Assembly: GCA_020633515.1 (NCBI GenBank) | Contig: JACKDM010000002.1 | Coordinates: 62,001 to 126,000, forward strand | Direction: 5' to 3' | DNA: 64,000 bases | From: Myxococcales bacterium | Lineage (GTDB): Bacteria; Myxococcota; Bradymonadia; UBA7976; UBA1532 | Shown here: piece by piece, positions 16,350-25,530 of the stretch | Layout: every line of letters starts with the position of its first letter | How positions within the stretch are numbered: the first letter of the stretch is position 1 | The notes under the pieces: generated by a model | Seen by the model: only the letters and a program-made list of their open reading frames with translations | Databases searched by the model: none | What the model was told of the DNA's origin: nothing | Translations under genes and position numbers: made by a program

Positions 16350-18917
16350 TCAGCCGCGGTTCTTGCCCAGCTTGCCGCGGTCGACCAGATCGGCCCCCAG
16401 CAATCCCAGCACGACCATCACCCAGGCGACGGTGAACCCGATGCTGTGGCTCCCCTCCCATTGCACCTTGTCGGCGCCCACCGTCATGTCGACCTTGAAG
16501 CCAAAGGCATGCACCACGAGCCCCGCCGGGATGGCATAGGTCAGCCAGCGCCGATAGAAGTACGCCGGGTTGTGCCGCAACACCGCCACGGCGACGACGA
16601 GACCCACCAACAACCCACCGCCGATCTTCAGCTTCCACTCGACCGACGCCGGCAGCAGCGGCACCCCGATGACACCGACCGCCGCCGCGAGCCCCGCGCC
16701 GATCGCCAGCCGCGGCCACGACACGGTCGCGTCGCTCGATGGGTTCGCAGGCGCTGCCTCCACCACCGCGATCACCGGCGCCGCCGCATCACCCGATGGC
16801 ATCGCGGGTGCTGCGGCCCCGTTGGCGTCAGCCATCGCGATGTGATCTCGGCTTACGTCCCGCTCCCACCCGACGGCCGCGGCATCGTTGGCCGCCGCCC
16901 GCCGTCTCGGGTCGCCGCGCGCCTCCAACCGCCGATCCAATCGCACCCCATCGAGCAACTCCCGCACCGTATATGCCCGCGTCGCGCCCTCCGGGTCGAA
17001 GACATGCTCCGGCCCATACCGTTCCTCAAGCTTCAACAGATGCTCATACCCCACGCTCGCCTCCGCCACATCCGGCAGCGGCACCCGCAGCACCGGCCCC
17101 GCCTCCGGGTTCAGCCGATGCACCGCCTCCAGCCGATCCAGCACCACGTTCAGCGCCGACCGCCGCTGCCCCGCCGGCCCCCACACCGAGAGCTCCACCC
17201 GCCGCCGATCCCGATCACCCCGCACCAGCACATGACACCCGGCCGCCTGCAACACCACCCCCATCCGCCACCGCGTCCCCCTCTCGGTCAGGTTGCCATG
17301 CGCCTCCACGATGAACCGCGGCAGCAGCCCCGGCGGCAGGAAGCCATAATCGACCCGGAACCGCAGCGCATCCGCCGGCGCCATCCCATACTCCGGCTCG
17401 TTCGCCGGCAGCGCCTCCGGCATCAGATAGCGCCCCCGCTTCGACGGCAGTTCGAAGCACAGCCCCACATCGGGGTGAGCCATCATCCCGATGATGTACT
17501 CGTACCAATCCTCCGGGTAGCGCCGCGGATCGAGCAACGCCCGCAAGTCATCGACCGAGAACTCCCCGCCCTGATCGACCACCTGCCGGCTGTTGAGCAA
17601 CGGATAGATCGCGCCCGTCAGCCAGTTGGGATCGAGCAGCGTCACCTCCCGCTGCGCCGCCGTCGCGTCCCGCCGCAGCCCATGCGCGATCACGACGCCC
17701 AGCTCGTGCAGCAACCGCAGCAACGCCCGCTGCTCGTGCGGATCCGGCACGGCGTCATCGCCCTCGCCCGCCGCGCACAGCCGCTCGAAGCTCCGCAGCG
17801 GCAGCACGCTCGCGACCCTCGCCTTGTCCGCCAGCGCCTCCTTGATCCGCAGCCACGCCCGCGGCATGGGATCGCGCACATGCCGCAGCCGCTCATCCTC
17901 GGCGAGCACCCGCACGATCTGCGCCCGCAGCGCCGCGATCATCCCCGCGGCCCGCTCGCCCGGATCACACGACGTGCGCACGAAGTCGACCACCCCGAAC
18001 TCACGGCGGATCCGGGTCTCATCGAGGCGCAACAGGCTGCTGTCGTCATCGCACTTGTTGATGACTACCAGCACCGGCGAGTCACCGCCCCGGTTGCGGA
18101 TCGTCTTGAGCCAGTCGTAGACCGTGTCATCGTCCTCCCGCCGCGCCTCGAGCACCAGCAGGTACAGGCACCGCTCGCTCAGGAAGAAGCGATGGGTGCC
18201 ATGCATGATCTCCTGTCCGCCGAAATCCCACACGTTGAGCGTCACCGCGCACCCATCCGGCGCCCACGACCGCGTCTCGATCCGCTCGTGGATCACTGCG
18301 CCCGGCGTCTTCAACTCGCTCCGATCACGCGGCGCGCCGGTCGTCAGGTAGCGGATCAGCGAGGTCTTGCCCACCGCCTCGTTGCCGACCACCAGCAACC
18401 GCGCCTCGTTCAACGGCGGCAGCGCCCCCGCCGCCCCCTCGGCCCCCCGATAGCGCCGCCACGCCGCGAGGATCGCCGGGGCGTCGCCGGAGTCGAGCAG
18501 CTCGGGCGGCAGCCCGACCGTGATCGCGGGGTTGTCATCGAGCCGCAGGTATCGGACCCCCGGCCGATCGAGCCAGCCATCGAGGATCACCCGCGCCCCC
18601 GCCGCGCCGATGCCGTTGCTGCGGAGGTCGAGGGTGGTGAGGCCGGTGAGGGCGGCGAGCGCGCGGGCGCCGTCGTCGCCGATGTCCTGACCCGGCAGCC
18701 CGAGCCGCCGCAGCGCCGTCAGCCCGAGCAGCGCCGCGGGCGGGCGCCGCAACGGCTCGGCGCAGCGGAAGACGTGCTCGCCCTCGACCCGCATCCAACC
18801 CACACCCGGCCCGGCGAGGGTCAGCGCCGCCCACTGCTCCCGCTCGGCGCGGCGCAGCACCGCGGCCACCTCGTCGGTCGAGAGCGCCGGCAGCTCATCA
18901 ACGTGTCTCACCCGCAT
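16350..18917 (-). CDS. ROCO protein: short LRR, Roc GTPase, COR, C-terminal membrane segments
   Basis: The 855-residue protein has in order: an N-terminal acidic segment and one or two leucine-rich repeats (DDGARALAALTGLTTLDLRSNGIG, about residues 80-105); a Roc Ras-like GTPase (about 165-330) with Walker A GNEAVGKTS, G3 DFGGQE and G4 NKCD; a COR domain (about 335-620) with WLTGAIYPLLN and LPPGLLPRFIVEAH; a Thr/Ala linker; and three to four hydrophobic segments (about 745-845). DFGGQE and NKCD are intact, so GTP binding is expected. Bacterial ROCO proteins are dimeric GTPases regulated by nucleotide; the membrane tail is less usual. Start ATG 18917 behind GGGAGGTCAGGTG. The 5' end is duplicated 1030 bp upstream. 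Confidence 0.9.
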   Translation of the reverse strand: MRVRHVDELPALSTDEVAAVLRRAEREQWAALTLAGPGVGWMRVEGEHVFRCAEPLRRPPAALLGLTALRRLGLPGQDIGDDGARALAALTGLTTLDLRSNGIGAAGARVILDGWLDRPGVRYLRLDDNPAITVGLPPELLDSGDAPAILAAWRRYRGAEGAAGALPPLNEARLLVVGNEAVGKTSLIRYLTTGAPRDRSELKTPGAVIHERIETRSWAPDGCAVTLNVWDFGGQEIMHGTHRFFLSERCLYLLVLEARREDDDTVYDWLKTIRNRGGDSPVLVVINKCDDDSSLLRLDETRIRREFGVVDFVRTSCDPGERAAGMIAALRAQIVRVLAEDERLRHVRDPMPRAWLRIKEALADKARVASVLPLRSFERLCAAGEGDDAVPDPHEQRALLRLLHELGVVIAHGLRRDATAAQREVTLLDPNWLTGAIYPLLNSRQVVDQGGEFSVDDLRALLDPRRYPEDWYEYIIGMMAHPDVGLCFELPSKRGRYLMPEALPANEPEYGMAPADALRFRVDYGFLPPGLLPRFIVEAHGNLTERGTRWRMGVVLQAAGCHVLVRGDRDRRRVELSVWGPAGQRRSALNVVLDRLEAVHRLNPEAGPVLRVPLPDVAEASVGYEHLLKLEERYGPEHVFDPEGATRAYTVRELLDGVRLDRRLEARGDPRRRAAANDAAAVGWERDVSRDHIAMADANGAAAPAMPSGDAAAPVIAVVEAAPANPSSDATVSWPRLAIGAGLAAAVGVIGVPLLPASVEWKLKIGGGLLVGLVVAVAVLRHNPAYFYRRWLTYAIPAGLVVHAFGFKVDMTVGADKVQWEGSHSIGFTVAWVMVVLGLLGADLVDRGKLGKNRG

Positions 18918-18954
18918 CACCTGACCTCCCGCGCCACCCTCGACCGCGCCCGCG

Positions 18955-19690
18955 GAGGTGGAGGGTGGTGAGGCCGGTGAGGGCGGCGAGCGCGCGGCGC
19001 GTCGGCGCCGATGCCGCGCCGAGGTGGTGAGGCGAGGTGGGAGGGCGGCGAGCGCGCGGGCGCCGTCGTCGCCGATGCCGTTTGTGGCTGAGGTCGAGGG
19101 GGTGGTGAGGCCGGTGAGGGGCGGCGAGCGCGCGGGCGCCGTCGGCGCCGATGCCGTTGTGGCGCCGAGGTCGAGGGTGGTGAGGCCGGTGAGGGCGGCG
19201 AGCGCGCGGGCGCCGTCGTCGCCGATGCCATTGCTGCGAGGTGGAGGTGGTGAGGCCGGTGAGGGCGGCGAGCGCGCGAGCGCGTCGTCGTCGCCGATGC
19301 CATTGCCGCCGAGGTCGAGGGTGGTGAGGCCGGTGAGGGCGGCGAGCGCGCGCGAGCGCCGTCGTCGATTGCCGCCGAGGCCGAGGGTGGTGAGGGTGGT
19401 GAGGCGGGTGAGGGCGGCGAGCGCGCGGGCGCCGTCGTCGCCGATGCCGTTGCCGCCGAGGTCGAGGGTGGTGAGGCCGGTGAGGGCGGCGAGCGCGCGG
19501 GCGCCGTCGGCGCCGATGCCATTGCCGCCGAGGTCGAGGGTGGTGAGGCCGGTGAGGGCGGCGAGCGCGCGGGCGCCGTCGGCGCCGATGCCATTGCCGC
19601 CGAGATCGAGGGGTGGTGAGGCGGGTGAGGGGCGGCGAGCGCGCGGGCGCCGTCGTCGCCGATGCCGTTGCGCTGAGATCGACGGTGAGG
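18955..19690. repeat. ~72-bp LRR minisatellite, about ten units
   Basis: Units contain GGTGAGGCCGGTGAGGGCGG followed by CGAGCGCGCGGGCGCCGTCG and a CCGATGCCATTG-like block; starts near 18968, 19100, 19180, 19250, 19328, 19467 and 19541 are clear. Unit length varies by one to several bases, which destroys the 24-codon frame on the minus strand. Confidence 0.85.
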
Positions 19691-19947
19691 GCCCGCGCAG
19701 GCGCCGCCGGCGCCGATGATCCTGACCCGGCAGCCCGCCGCAGCGCCGTCAGCCGAGCAGCGCCGCCGGGCGGGCGCCGCAACGGCTCGGCGCAGCGGAA
19801 GACGTGCTCGCCCTCGACCCGCATCCAACCCACAACCGGCCCGGCGAGGGTCAGCGCCGCCCACTGCTCCCGCTCGGCGCGGCGCAGCACCGCGGCCACC
19901 TCGTCGGTCGAGAGCGCCGGCAGCTCATCAACGTACATCACCCGCAT
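18955..19947 (-). pseudogene. broken paralog: duplicated ROCO head followed by LRR repeats
   Basis: From ATG 19947 the first ~60 codons are nearly identical to the intact ROCO start (MRVMYVDELPALSTDEVAAV versus MRVRHVDELPALSTDEVAAV) and the upstream 35 bases are also the same. The frame then breaks repeatedly: leucine-rich repeat units reading G-N-G-I-G-D-D-G-A-R-A-L-A-A-L-T-G-L-T-T-L appear in all three frames because of single-base gains and losses. The segment ends where the second head begins, with no Roc domain of its own. It either is the decayed LRR part of a longer ROCO gene or a misread one. A perfect TTGACA (minus strand, 19993-19988) precedes only this upstream head. Confidence 0.75.
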
Positions 19948-19982
19948 CACCTGACCTCCCGCGCCACCCTCGACCGCGCCGC

Positions 19983-20930
19983 GCCCCTGTCAAGCCCGGC
20001 GCTCGCCTCGCGCGCCGCCGCCACCCGCCCCCGCCCGCCGAGCGCGCGCCGCCCTCCGCGCGGCCCGCCGCCAGCCGCGGCAGCACGCCGCGCCGTCCCC
20101 CCGCGACCCCCGCGCCCCGCAGCGCGAGTGGCACACCCCCCGCCGCCCCCCCACCGCCCGCGAACACCGCCCACACGCCTCCCCGGCCGCCCCGCCGCGC
20201 CGCGAGCGAGCAGGCGCCACACCCCGCCCGGCCGCCCGGCCGAGCGCGCCGGCGAGCGCCACAGCCCGCCCGGCGACGCCTGCCACCCCGCGGCGGCTGT
20301 GCCACACCGCGTCCGCCGCCTCGCGACCCCTGAGCGCAACAGCCGCCGCGCCCGCCGCGCCCCGCGCGCCGGCCCCTGTGCCACACCCGCCGCGCGCCGC
20401 CGGCCCCCGCCGCAGGCGCCGTGCCACTGCCTCGCCGCCCGCTGCGCCTCCCCGACGCGCCTGCGCCACCGCCCGCGGCGCTCGATCGCCGACCCGTGGA
20501 GCGCGCCGCACATCGCCGCGCGCTCCCCGTCGGCCCCAGGCCGTCAGTCCCACACCCCCGCCGCCCCCCGCGCCGCCAGGCGGCGAGTGGCACCCTCACG
20601 GCGCCGACGGCGCTCTGGGAGACCATTCGCCCCGCCGCGCCCCCCCGACCGCCCCGCGACCCGCCTGTGCCACAGCCCCGCCGGCCCGCGCCGCGTCCGC
20701 CGCAGTGGCACAGCCCCGCCAGCCCGCGCCCCGCGGCCGCCGCAGTGGCACAGCCCCGCCGGCCCGCGCCACCCGCGGCCGCCGCAGTGGCACAGCCCCG
20801 CCGGCCCGCGCCGTGCGCCGCCGCGAAAAAAAGAGAACACCCGGTCCGACTCCACTTGCGCCCCGCGCCGCGATCCGCGAGATTTCGTCGCAGGACTCCG
20901 ACAAACAACGCCACTCCGAGGCACACCACC
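19983..20930. repeat. 948-bp gene-free region with degenerate GTGCCAC/GTGGCAC repeats
   Basis: No credible gene. From about 20080 to 20825 the heptamer GTGGCAC or its complement GTGCCAC recurs at least a dozen times at uneven 35-90 base spacing. The last four occurrences (20666-20795) form a clean tandem array of 37-46-base units, GGCACAGCCCCGCCGGCCC followed by GCGCC and a GCC-rich joint. An A-run with AAAAAAAGAGAACACC at 20825-20840 separates it from the next gene. Confidence 0.7.
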
Positions 20931-22223
20931 ATGAGCGAACGTCACTTCCGCGCCTACTACGCCGTCTCCCGCCAGAACGCGATGCGCACCCACCTGGTCA
21001 TGGATCAGATCGCGCAGCGCGCCCGCGCCCGCCACGACGACGACCTCGTCGCGCTCACCGCCCGCGGCGCCGAAGCCGCCAATCGGGTCATCGAGGTCGA
21101 AGAAGCCTACCGCCTCCAGACCAACGCCCGCGGCGACGGCGAGGCCACCCGCGTCGACAGCCTGATGGACAACGCCATCGAGGGCCTCTGCGATGCGCTC
21201 TACAACGGGCTGCGCTACTTCCGACAGATCCACGATCCCATCGCCGATCGCCTCGATGGCTTCTGCCGCCTGCACTTCGATGGCAACGTCGCCACCATCA
21301 CCCGGGTGCCATTCGAGATCGAGCTCGGCAAGGTCGAGCGCCTCCACGCCGCGCTCGTCGGTCCCTACGCCGACTTCGTCGAGCGCCTCTCCCTCCAGCT
21401 CTGGATCGGTCTCATCGGCCAGCACCTCCCCCCGTACCGCGCCGCGCTCGCGGCCCGGTCGCGGGTCACCGGCGGCGACCTGCGCAGCGCGCGGCAGCGC
21501 ATGCACGAGCTGACCTGCGCGGTGGTGGGTCATGTCACCTCGCGCTACATCGACGAACCCGATGTCATCGCCGACCTGCTCGCGCCGCTCGACGACCAGC
21601 AGCAGCGGATCGCCGCGATCATGCGCGCGCGCCGGGCCGGGGTGCGCACCGGCGCGATGGAGGATCCGACCGCCGACGTCGCGGGCGACGCGAGCGACGC
21701 GGACGCCGACGCCGCCGAAGCCGCCGCCGAAGCCGAAGCCGCCGCGCTCGACGCCGCCGCCGAAGCCGAAGCCGCCGCCGCCGCCCCGCCCCCGAGCGGC
21801 ACCGCCCGCGCCGGGAGCGGGGCCGCGGCGAGCAATGCACCCGCCGCGAAGCCCGGCGACGACGACATGCAGCGCGTCGAGCCCCGGCCCCGCCCCCCCC
21901 CTCGCCCCGGCCTCGGCCTCGCCTTCGCGCCAGTAGCTCCCGCCCCCGCTGCCATCCTCCACCCCCGAATACCCGCCCTCCCCGGCGAAGCGGACCCACC
22001 GCCTCCCCCCGCCGCCGAATGCGTGCCCCTCGCCCCTCCGCTCACCCACCCACCGCCGAATGCCAGCCCTCGCCCTCCCAGCGCCGAATTACCCCCTCCC
22101 ACCGCCGCCGAATGCCACCCCTCGCCCCTCTGCTCGATCCCACCCCGGCCACCACCGCCGAACGTCAGACGCCCGCACGAGCAAGCGTGGCAGACGAGTC
22201 GCGGTGGAAGAGGGACGCTTTGA
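20931..22223 (+). CDS. hypothetical helical protein with low-complexity tail
   Basis: The 430-residue protein has a credible globular part at residues 1-240, rich in charged amphipathic helices (MRTHLVMDQIAQRARARHDD, GLCDALYNGLRYFRQIHDPI, RRAGVRTGAMED at the end). No family is recognised. Residues 245-300 are an Ala/Glu/Asp repeat and the rest is Pro-rich. From about residue 350 the reading frame runs into the ~370-bp repeat array and its stop (22221-22223) is supplied by the first repeat copy, so the native C-terminus may lie earlier or the tail may be acquired. ATG 20931 is the first codon with protein-like sequence after it; no strong ribosome site is visible. Confidence 0.6.
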   Translation: MSERHFRAYYAVSRQNAMRTHLVMDQIAQRARARHDDDLVALTARGAEAANRVIEVEEAYRLQTNARGDGEATRVDSLMDNAIEGLCDALYNGLRYFRQIHDPIADRLDGFCRLHFDGNVATITRVPFEIELGKVERLHAALVGPYADFVERLSLQLWIGLIGQHLPPYRAALAARSRVTGGDLRSARQRMHELTCAVVGHVTSRYIDEPDVIADLLAPLDDQQQRIAAIMRARRAGVRTGAMEDPTADVAGDASDADADAAEAAAEAEAAALDAAAEAEAAAAAPPPSGTARAGSGAAASNAPAAKPGDDDMQRVEPRPRPPPRPGLGLAFAPVAPAPAAILHPRIPALPGEADPPPPPAAECVPLAPPLTHPPPNASPRPPSAELPPPTAAECHPSPLCSIPPRPPPPNVRRPHEQAWQTSRGGRGTL

Positions 22224-23512
22224 GGCGCCTCCGCTGAGCCTCCGACGGATGACTCACCACCCTTCACGCCTCGCCCACGGCCCCCACTTCACCCGCGCCC
22301 GATGCGCGGCCCGAAGCCACCGCGGCGAAGGCAGCCACGCCCTCGCCCCACCGCGGCGGCCGCTGAATCACCGCCTGCCATCCGCCGCCGAATGCCAGCC
22401 TTCCCCCTCCGCTCACTTCCACCCACCGCCAATTGCCAGCCCTCGTCCCCCCAGAGCGAAATCACTGCCTCCCACCGCCGCCGAAGGCCAGCCCTCGCCT
22501 CGCCCCTCCGCTCGATCCCACCTCGCCCACTGCCGCCGAACGTCAGACGCCCGCACGAGCAAGCGTGGCAGACGAGTCGCGGTGGAAGAGGGACGCTTTG
22601 AGGCGCCTTCGCTGAGCCTCCGACGGATGACTCACCACCCATCATGCCTTGTCCACAACCCCCGCCCCGCCCGCGCCGATGCGCGGCCCGAAGCCATCGC
22701 GGCGAAGGCAGCCACGCCCTCGCTCCACCGCGGCGGCCGCTGAATCACTGCCCCCCACCGCCGCCGAATGCCACCCCTCGCCCCTCCGCTCACCCCACCC
22801 ACCGCCGAATGCCGCCCGCGCCCTACCAGCGCCGAATCACCGCCTCCCACCGCCGCCGCAGGCCAGCCTCGCCCTCGCCCCTCCGCTCGATCCCACCCCG
22901 CCCACCGCCGCCGAACGTCAGGCGCCCGCACGAGCAAGCGTGGCAGACGAGTCGCGGTGGAAGAGGGACGCTTTGAGGCGCCTCCGCTGAGCCTCCGACC
23001 GATGACTCACCACCCTTCACGCCTCGCCCACGCCCCCGCGCCACCCGCGCCGATGCGCGGCCCGAAGCCACCGCGGCGAAGACAGCCACGCCCTCGCACC
23101 ACCGCGGCGGCCGCTGAATCACCGCCTGCCCTCCGCCGCCGGATGCCAGCCGTCCTCCTCCGCTTACCCCACCCACCGCCGAATGCCCGCCCTCACACCC
23201 CCAAGGCAGATCACCGCCTCCCACGCCGTGAATGCCACCCTCGCCCCTCCGCTCGATCCCACCCCGCCCACCGCCGCCGAACGTCAGGCGCCCGCACGAG
23301 CAAGCGTGGCAGACGAGTCGCGGTGGAAGAGGGACGCTTTGAGGCGCCTCCGCTGAGCCTCCGACCGATGACTCACCACCCTTAATGCCTCGCCCACGAC
23401 TCCCGCCCCACCCGCGCCGATGCGCGGCCCGAAGCCACCGCGGCGAAGACAGCCACGCCCTCGCCCCACTGCGGCGGCCGCTGAATCACCGCCTGCCATC
23501 CGCCGCCGAATG
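21990..23512. repeat. tandem array of a ~370-bp repeat, four copies
   Basis: Equivalent points (start of AACGTCAG) lie at 22161, 22539, 22914 and 23280, spacings 378, 375 and 366. Each copy has an invariant block with GCACGAGCAAGCGTGGCAGA, AGAGGGACGCTTTGAGGCGC, GATGACTCACCACCCTT, GATGCGCGGCCCGAAGCCA and GGCGGCCGCTGAATCA, then a variable CCGCCGAATGCCA-rich part with CTCCGCTCGATCCCA. The invariant block is conserved at near identity, including GAGGCGCCTC, a perfect palindrome. A fifth, diverged copy lies at 13650-13830. No coding frame is conserved among copies beyond what near-identity forces; treated as non-coding. Confidence 0.9.
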
Positions 23513-23546
23513 CCCGGGGCGGGGGGCGCGATGACTCCCCGTGGCG

Positions 23547-23575
23547 TTGATCTGCGGTCGGGGGCGGGCTATCGT
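23547..23575 (+). promoter_or_regulatory. sigma-70-type promoter of the TSP3 gene pair
   Basis: TTGATC (23547-23552) and TATCGT (23570-23575) with a 17-base spacer, 22 bases before ATG 23598. It lies directly after the repeat array. Confidence 0.5.
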
Positions 23576-23597
23576 CGCGGGAGCCACTTCATACGGG

Positions 23598-24965
23598 ATG
23601 ACCACGATGCAGACCACGACCGCCGCGCTGACCGCCGCCCTCGCGCTGATGTTCGCCACCCCGGCCCTGGCGGGGCCGGTGCCGGAGGGGGAGCCGCTGC
23701 CGGTGGGCGGCGGGGTCGTCAACCTGCCGGAGACCGGGCTTTTTCCGCGGGGGATCTCGGCGGCCGGTGGGGATCGCCTCGCGCTCTACGTCGATCCGCG
23801 GGGGCTGCTGACGCTACGCCGGCGCCTGCCGGACGATGTGGCACCGTCACCGTTGGCCGAGGTGGCGGATTGGCTGGTCATCGCGCCGCTGTGGACGGCG
23901 CTGGACGCGGGCTGTGCGGCGGGGCGGCTGACGCAGACCGTGGATGAGGCGCTGACGATCTCGTGGATCGGGGTGCCGGTGTCAGGCTGCCGGCTGGGCG
24001 AGGCGCGGTTCGCGGTCGAGCTGCGGCCGCGGGTTGGGGGCGGGGTGCGGATCACGTTCGTGTACGAGAGCCTGCCGCCCGAGATGGCGAGCCGGCCGCG
24101 GGTGGGGGTGGCGCTGGGGGGGACGGTGATGGAGTTCCTGCCCGATACGCCGGACGCGACGGGGGATCACCCGAAGCGGCTGCTCGATCGGGGGACCGAC
24201 GGGGTGGCGGGGGAGTGGGTGGTGGAGATCGACGGGCAGGGGGCGGTGGTGGGGGACATCGATGGTGATGGCCTCCGCGGCGCGGACAACTGCCCGCGAG
24301 ACGCGAACCCGTGGCAGGCCGACCTCGACGGTGACGGGCTCGGGGACGCCTGCGACGGCGACGACGACGGCGATGGCCGACCGGACCGTTCCGACAACTG
24401 CCCGCTCGTGCCGAACCCCGATCAGCGCGACCTCGACGGGGACGGCGTCGGCGACGTCTGCGGCGACATCGACGGCGACGGGCTGCTCGACGTGGACGAC
24501 CTCTGCCCCCGGGTCCGCGACAGCGCGCGGCTCGACCTCGACGGCGACGGGCTCGGCGACGCCTGCGACCCCGACATCGACGGGGACGGCCTCTACCCGC
24601 CCGGGGTCTTCCCGGCGACGAAGCTGCGCTTCGACCGCTGCCCGTATGTCTTCGACGTGGTCTCCCGCGACAGCGACGGCGATGGCATCGGTGACACATG
24701 CGACCTCGTCGATGACGACCCGGCCCCGCGGGGGGCGTGGCAGTGGCAGCGGGATACGGACGGTGATGGGATCTCCGATCTCGCCGATCGCTGCCCGACC
24801 GTGGCCGATCCGCGGCAGACGGATTGTGACGGGGATGGCATCGGCGACCGCTGCGACGCCGACCGCGACGGCGACGGTGTCATCGACTTCTACTTGGAGC
24901 CCGACCGCTGCCCGATGCCCGCGCCGCCGCGCATCGTGGCGCCGGTGCGGCCGGGGGGCTGGTGA
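23598..24965 (+). CDS. secreted protein with thrombospondin type 3 repeats
   Basis: The 455-residue product has a signal peptide (MTTMQTTTAALTAALALM ending TPALAG), a beta-rich N-terminal domain (about residues 30-215) of unknown fold with two cysteines, and then thrombospondin type 3 calcium repeats to the end (D-x-D-G-D-G-x-x-D and D-N-C-P-x-x-x-N-P-x-Q pairs; six or so). Such stalks bind calcium and stiffen surface proteins. No membrane anchor or sorting tail closes the chain (ends VAPVRPGGW), so it is secreted or anchored through its partner. It overlaps the next gene by TGATG. Start 23598; ATG 23607 is an alternative. Confidence 0.85.
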   Translation: MTTMQTTTAALTAALALMFATPALAGPVPEGEPLPVGGGVVNLPETGLFPRGISAAGGDRLALYVDPRGLLTLRRRLPDDVAPSPLAEVADWLVIAPLWTALDAGCAAGRLTQTVDEALTISWIGVPVSGCRLGEARFAVELRPRVGGGVRITFVYESLPPEMASRPRVGVALGGTVMEFLPDTPDATGDHPKRLLDRGTDGVAGEWVVEIDGQGAVVGDIDGDGLRGADNCPRDANPWQADLDGDGLGDACDGDDDGDGRPDRSDNCPLVPNPDQRDLDGDGVGDVCGDIDGDGLLDVDDLCPRVRDSARLDLDGDGLGDACDPDIDGDGLYPPGVFPATKLRFDRCPYVFDVVSRDSDGDGIGDTCDLVDDDPAPRGAWQWQRDTDGDGISDLADRCPTVADPRQTDCDGDGIGDRCDADRDGDGVIDFYLEPDRCPMPAPPRIVAPVRPGGW

Positions 24966-25468
24966 TGCGATCGGCGCTCGCGCTCGTGCTGCTCGGGTTG
25001 TGGGCGCTGCCGGCCGCCGCGCAGAATCGCGGCGCGCCGCTCGTCGATGGGCTCGGGGGGCGGCTCGGCTACGGGCCCGATCACGATGCCTTCCGCCCGC
25101 TCGACATCTCCCCGGCATTTCCCGCGGGCTTGAACCTCTATGGGCGCGCGCTCGAGCCGTTCTTCGTGAGCTGGCAGGGCGCGCTCTCCGGGGTGCGCGT
25201 CGACTTCGATTACCGGTCCGAGCCATTCCCGCAGTCGGGGATGCGGCCGCCGCGGATCGTGCCGTTCGAGGCGATGCTCAACCTCGTCGGTGTCTTCGAA
25301 CCCGGTGGTGAGATCTCGCCGGTGATGGTGGCGCTGCGGTCGCCGGCGCGGGGTGCCGGGTCGGCTGGTCGCGACGTGGCCCGACATCACCGACCGGCCG
25401 TTGGAGGCAGCAGGCACGCTCTACAACACCTGGCAGGCCATCATCACCGACGCGGGCGGCCCCGATGA
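24965..25468 (+). CDS. N-terminal fragment of a NIDO-like/TSP3 surface protein (frameshifted)
   Basis: A signal peptide (MRSALALVLLGLWALPAAAQ) leads into a domain of the nidogen-like type (FFVSWQGALSGVRVDFDYRS, FEAMLNLVGVFEPGGE). The coherent sequence leaves this frame near 25350, where a G-rich stretch shifts to the frame reading GRLVATWPDITDRP, LYNTWQAIITDAGG, VEFRYHRCEWLM; it shifts again near 25520 into the frame of the next entry (PAVIGFDAGLG). The family order WPDIT - YNTWQAIIT - VEFRY - IGFDAG is kept across the shifts, so this and the next entry are almost certainly one gene, 24965-27585. Start overlaps the previous gene (TGATG). Confidence 0.75.
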   Translation: MRSALALVLLGLWALPAAAQNRGAPLVDGLGGRLGYGPDHDAFRPLDISPAFPAGLNLYGRALEPFFVSWQGALSGVRVDFDYRSEPFPQSGMRPPRIVPFEAMLNLVGVFEPGGEISPVMVALRSPARGAGSAGRDVARHHRPAVGGSRHALQHLAGHHHRRGRPR

Positions 25469-25530
25469 CTACGACGTCGAGTTCCGCTACCACCGCTGCG
25501 AGTGGTTGATGGACCTCGACCGGCAGGGCA

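Noticed and set aside
20703..20795. array of sigma-54 promoters from TGGCACAGCCCCGCC units
   Set aside because: The -12 GC dinucleotide is not at the required ten-base distance in these units.
22289..22645. small minus-strand genes inside each repeat copy (sharing LKASLFHRDSSAT)
   Set aside because: The shared peptide follows from DNA near-identity; flanks differ, no ribosome sites, and the dispersed copy changes the reading outside this short stretch.
22161..23512. CRISPR array
   Set aside because: Period (~370 bp) and conserved-core length (~200 bp) are far beyond CRISPR repeats and there are no cas genes.
22161..23512. integron cassette array
   Set aside because: Copies lack attC-type paired core sites and contain no distinct genes; no integrase nearby.
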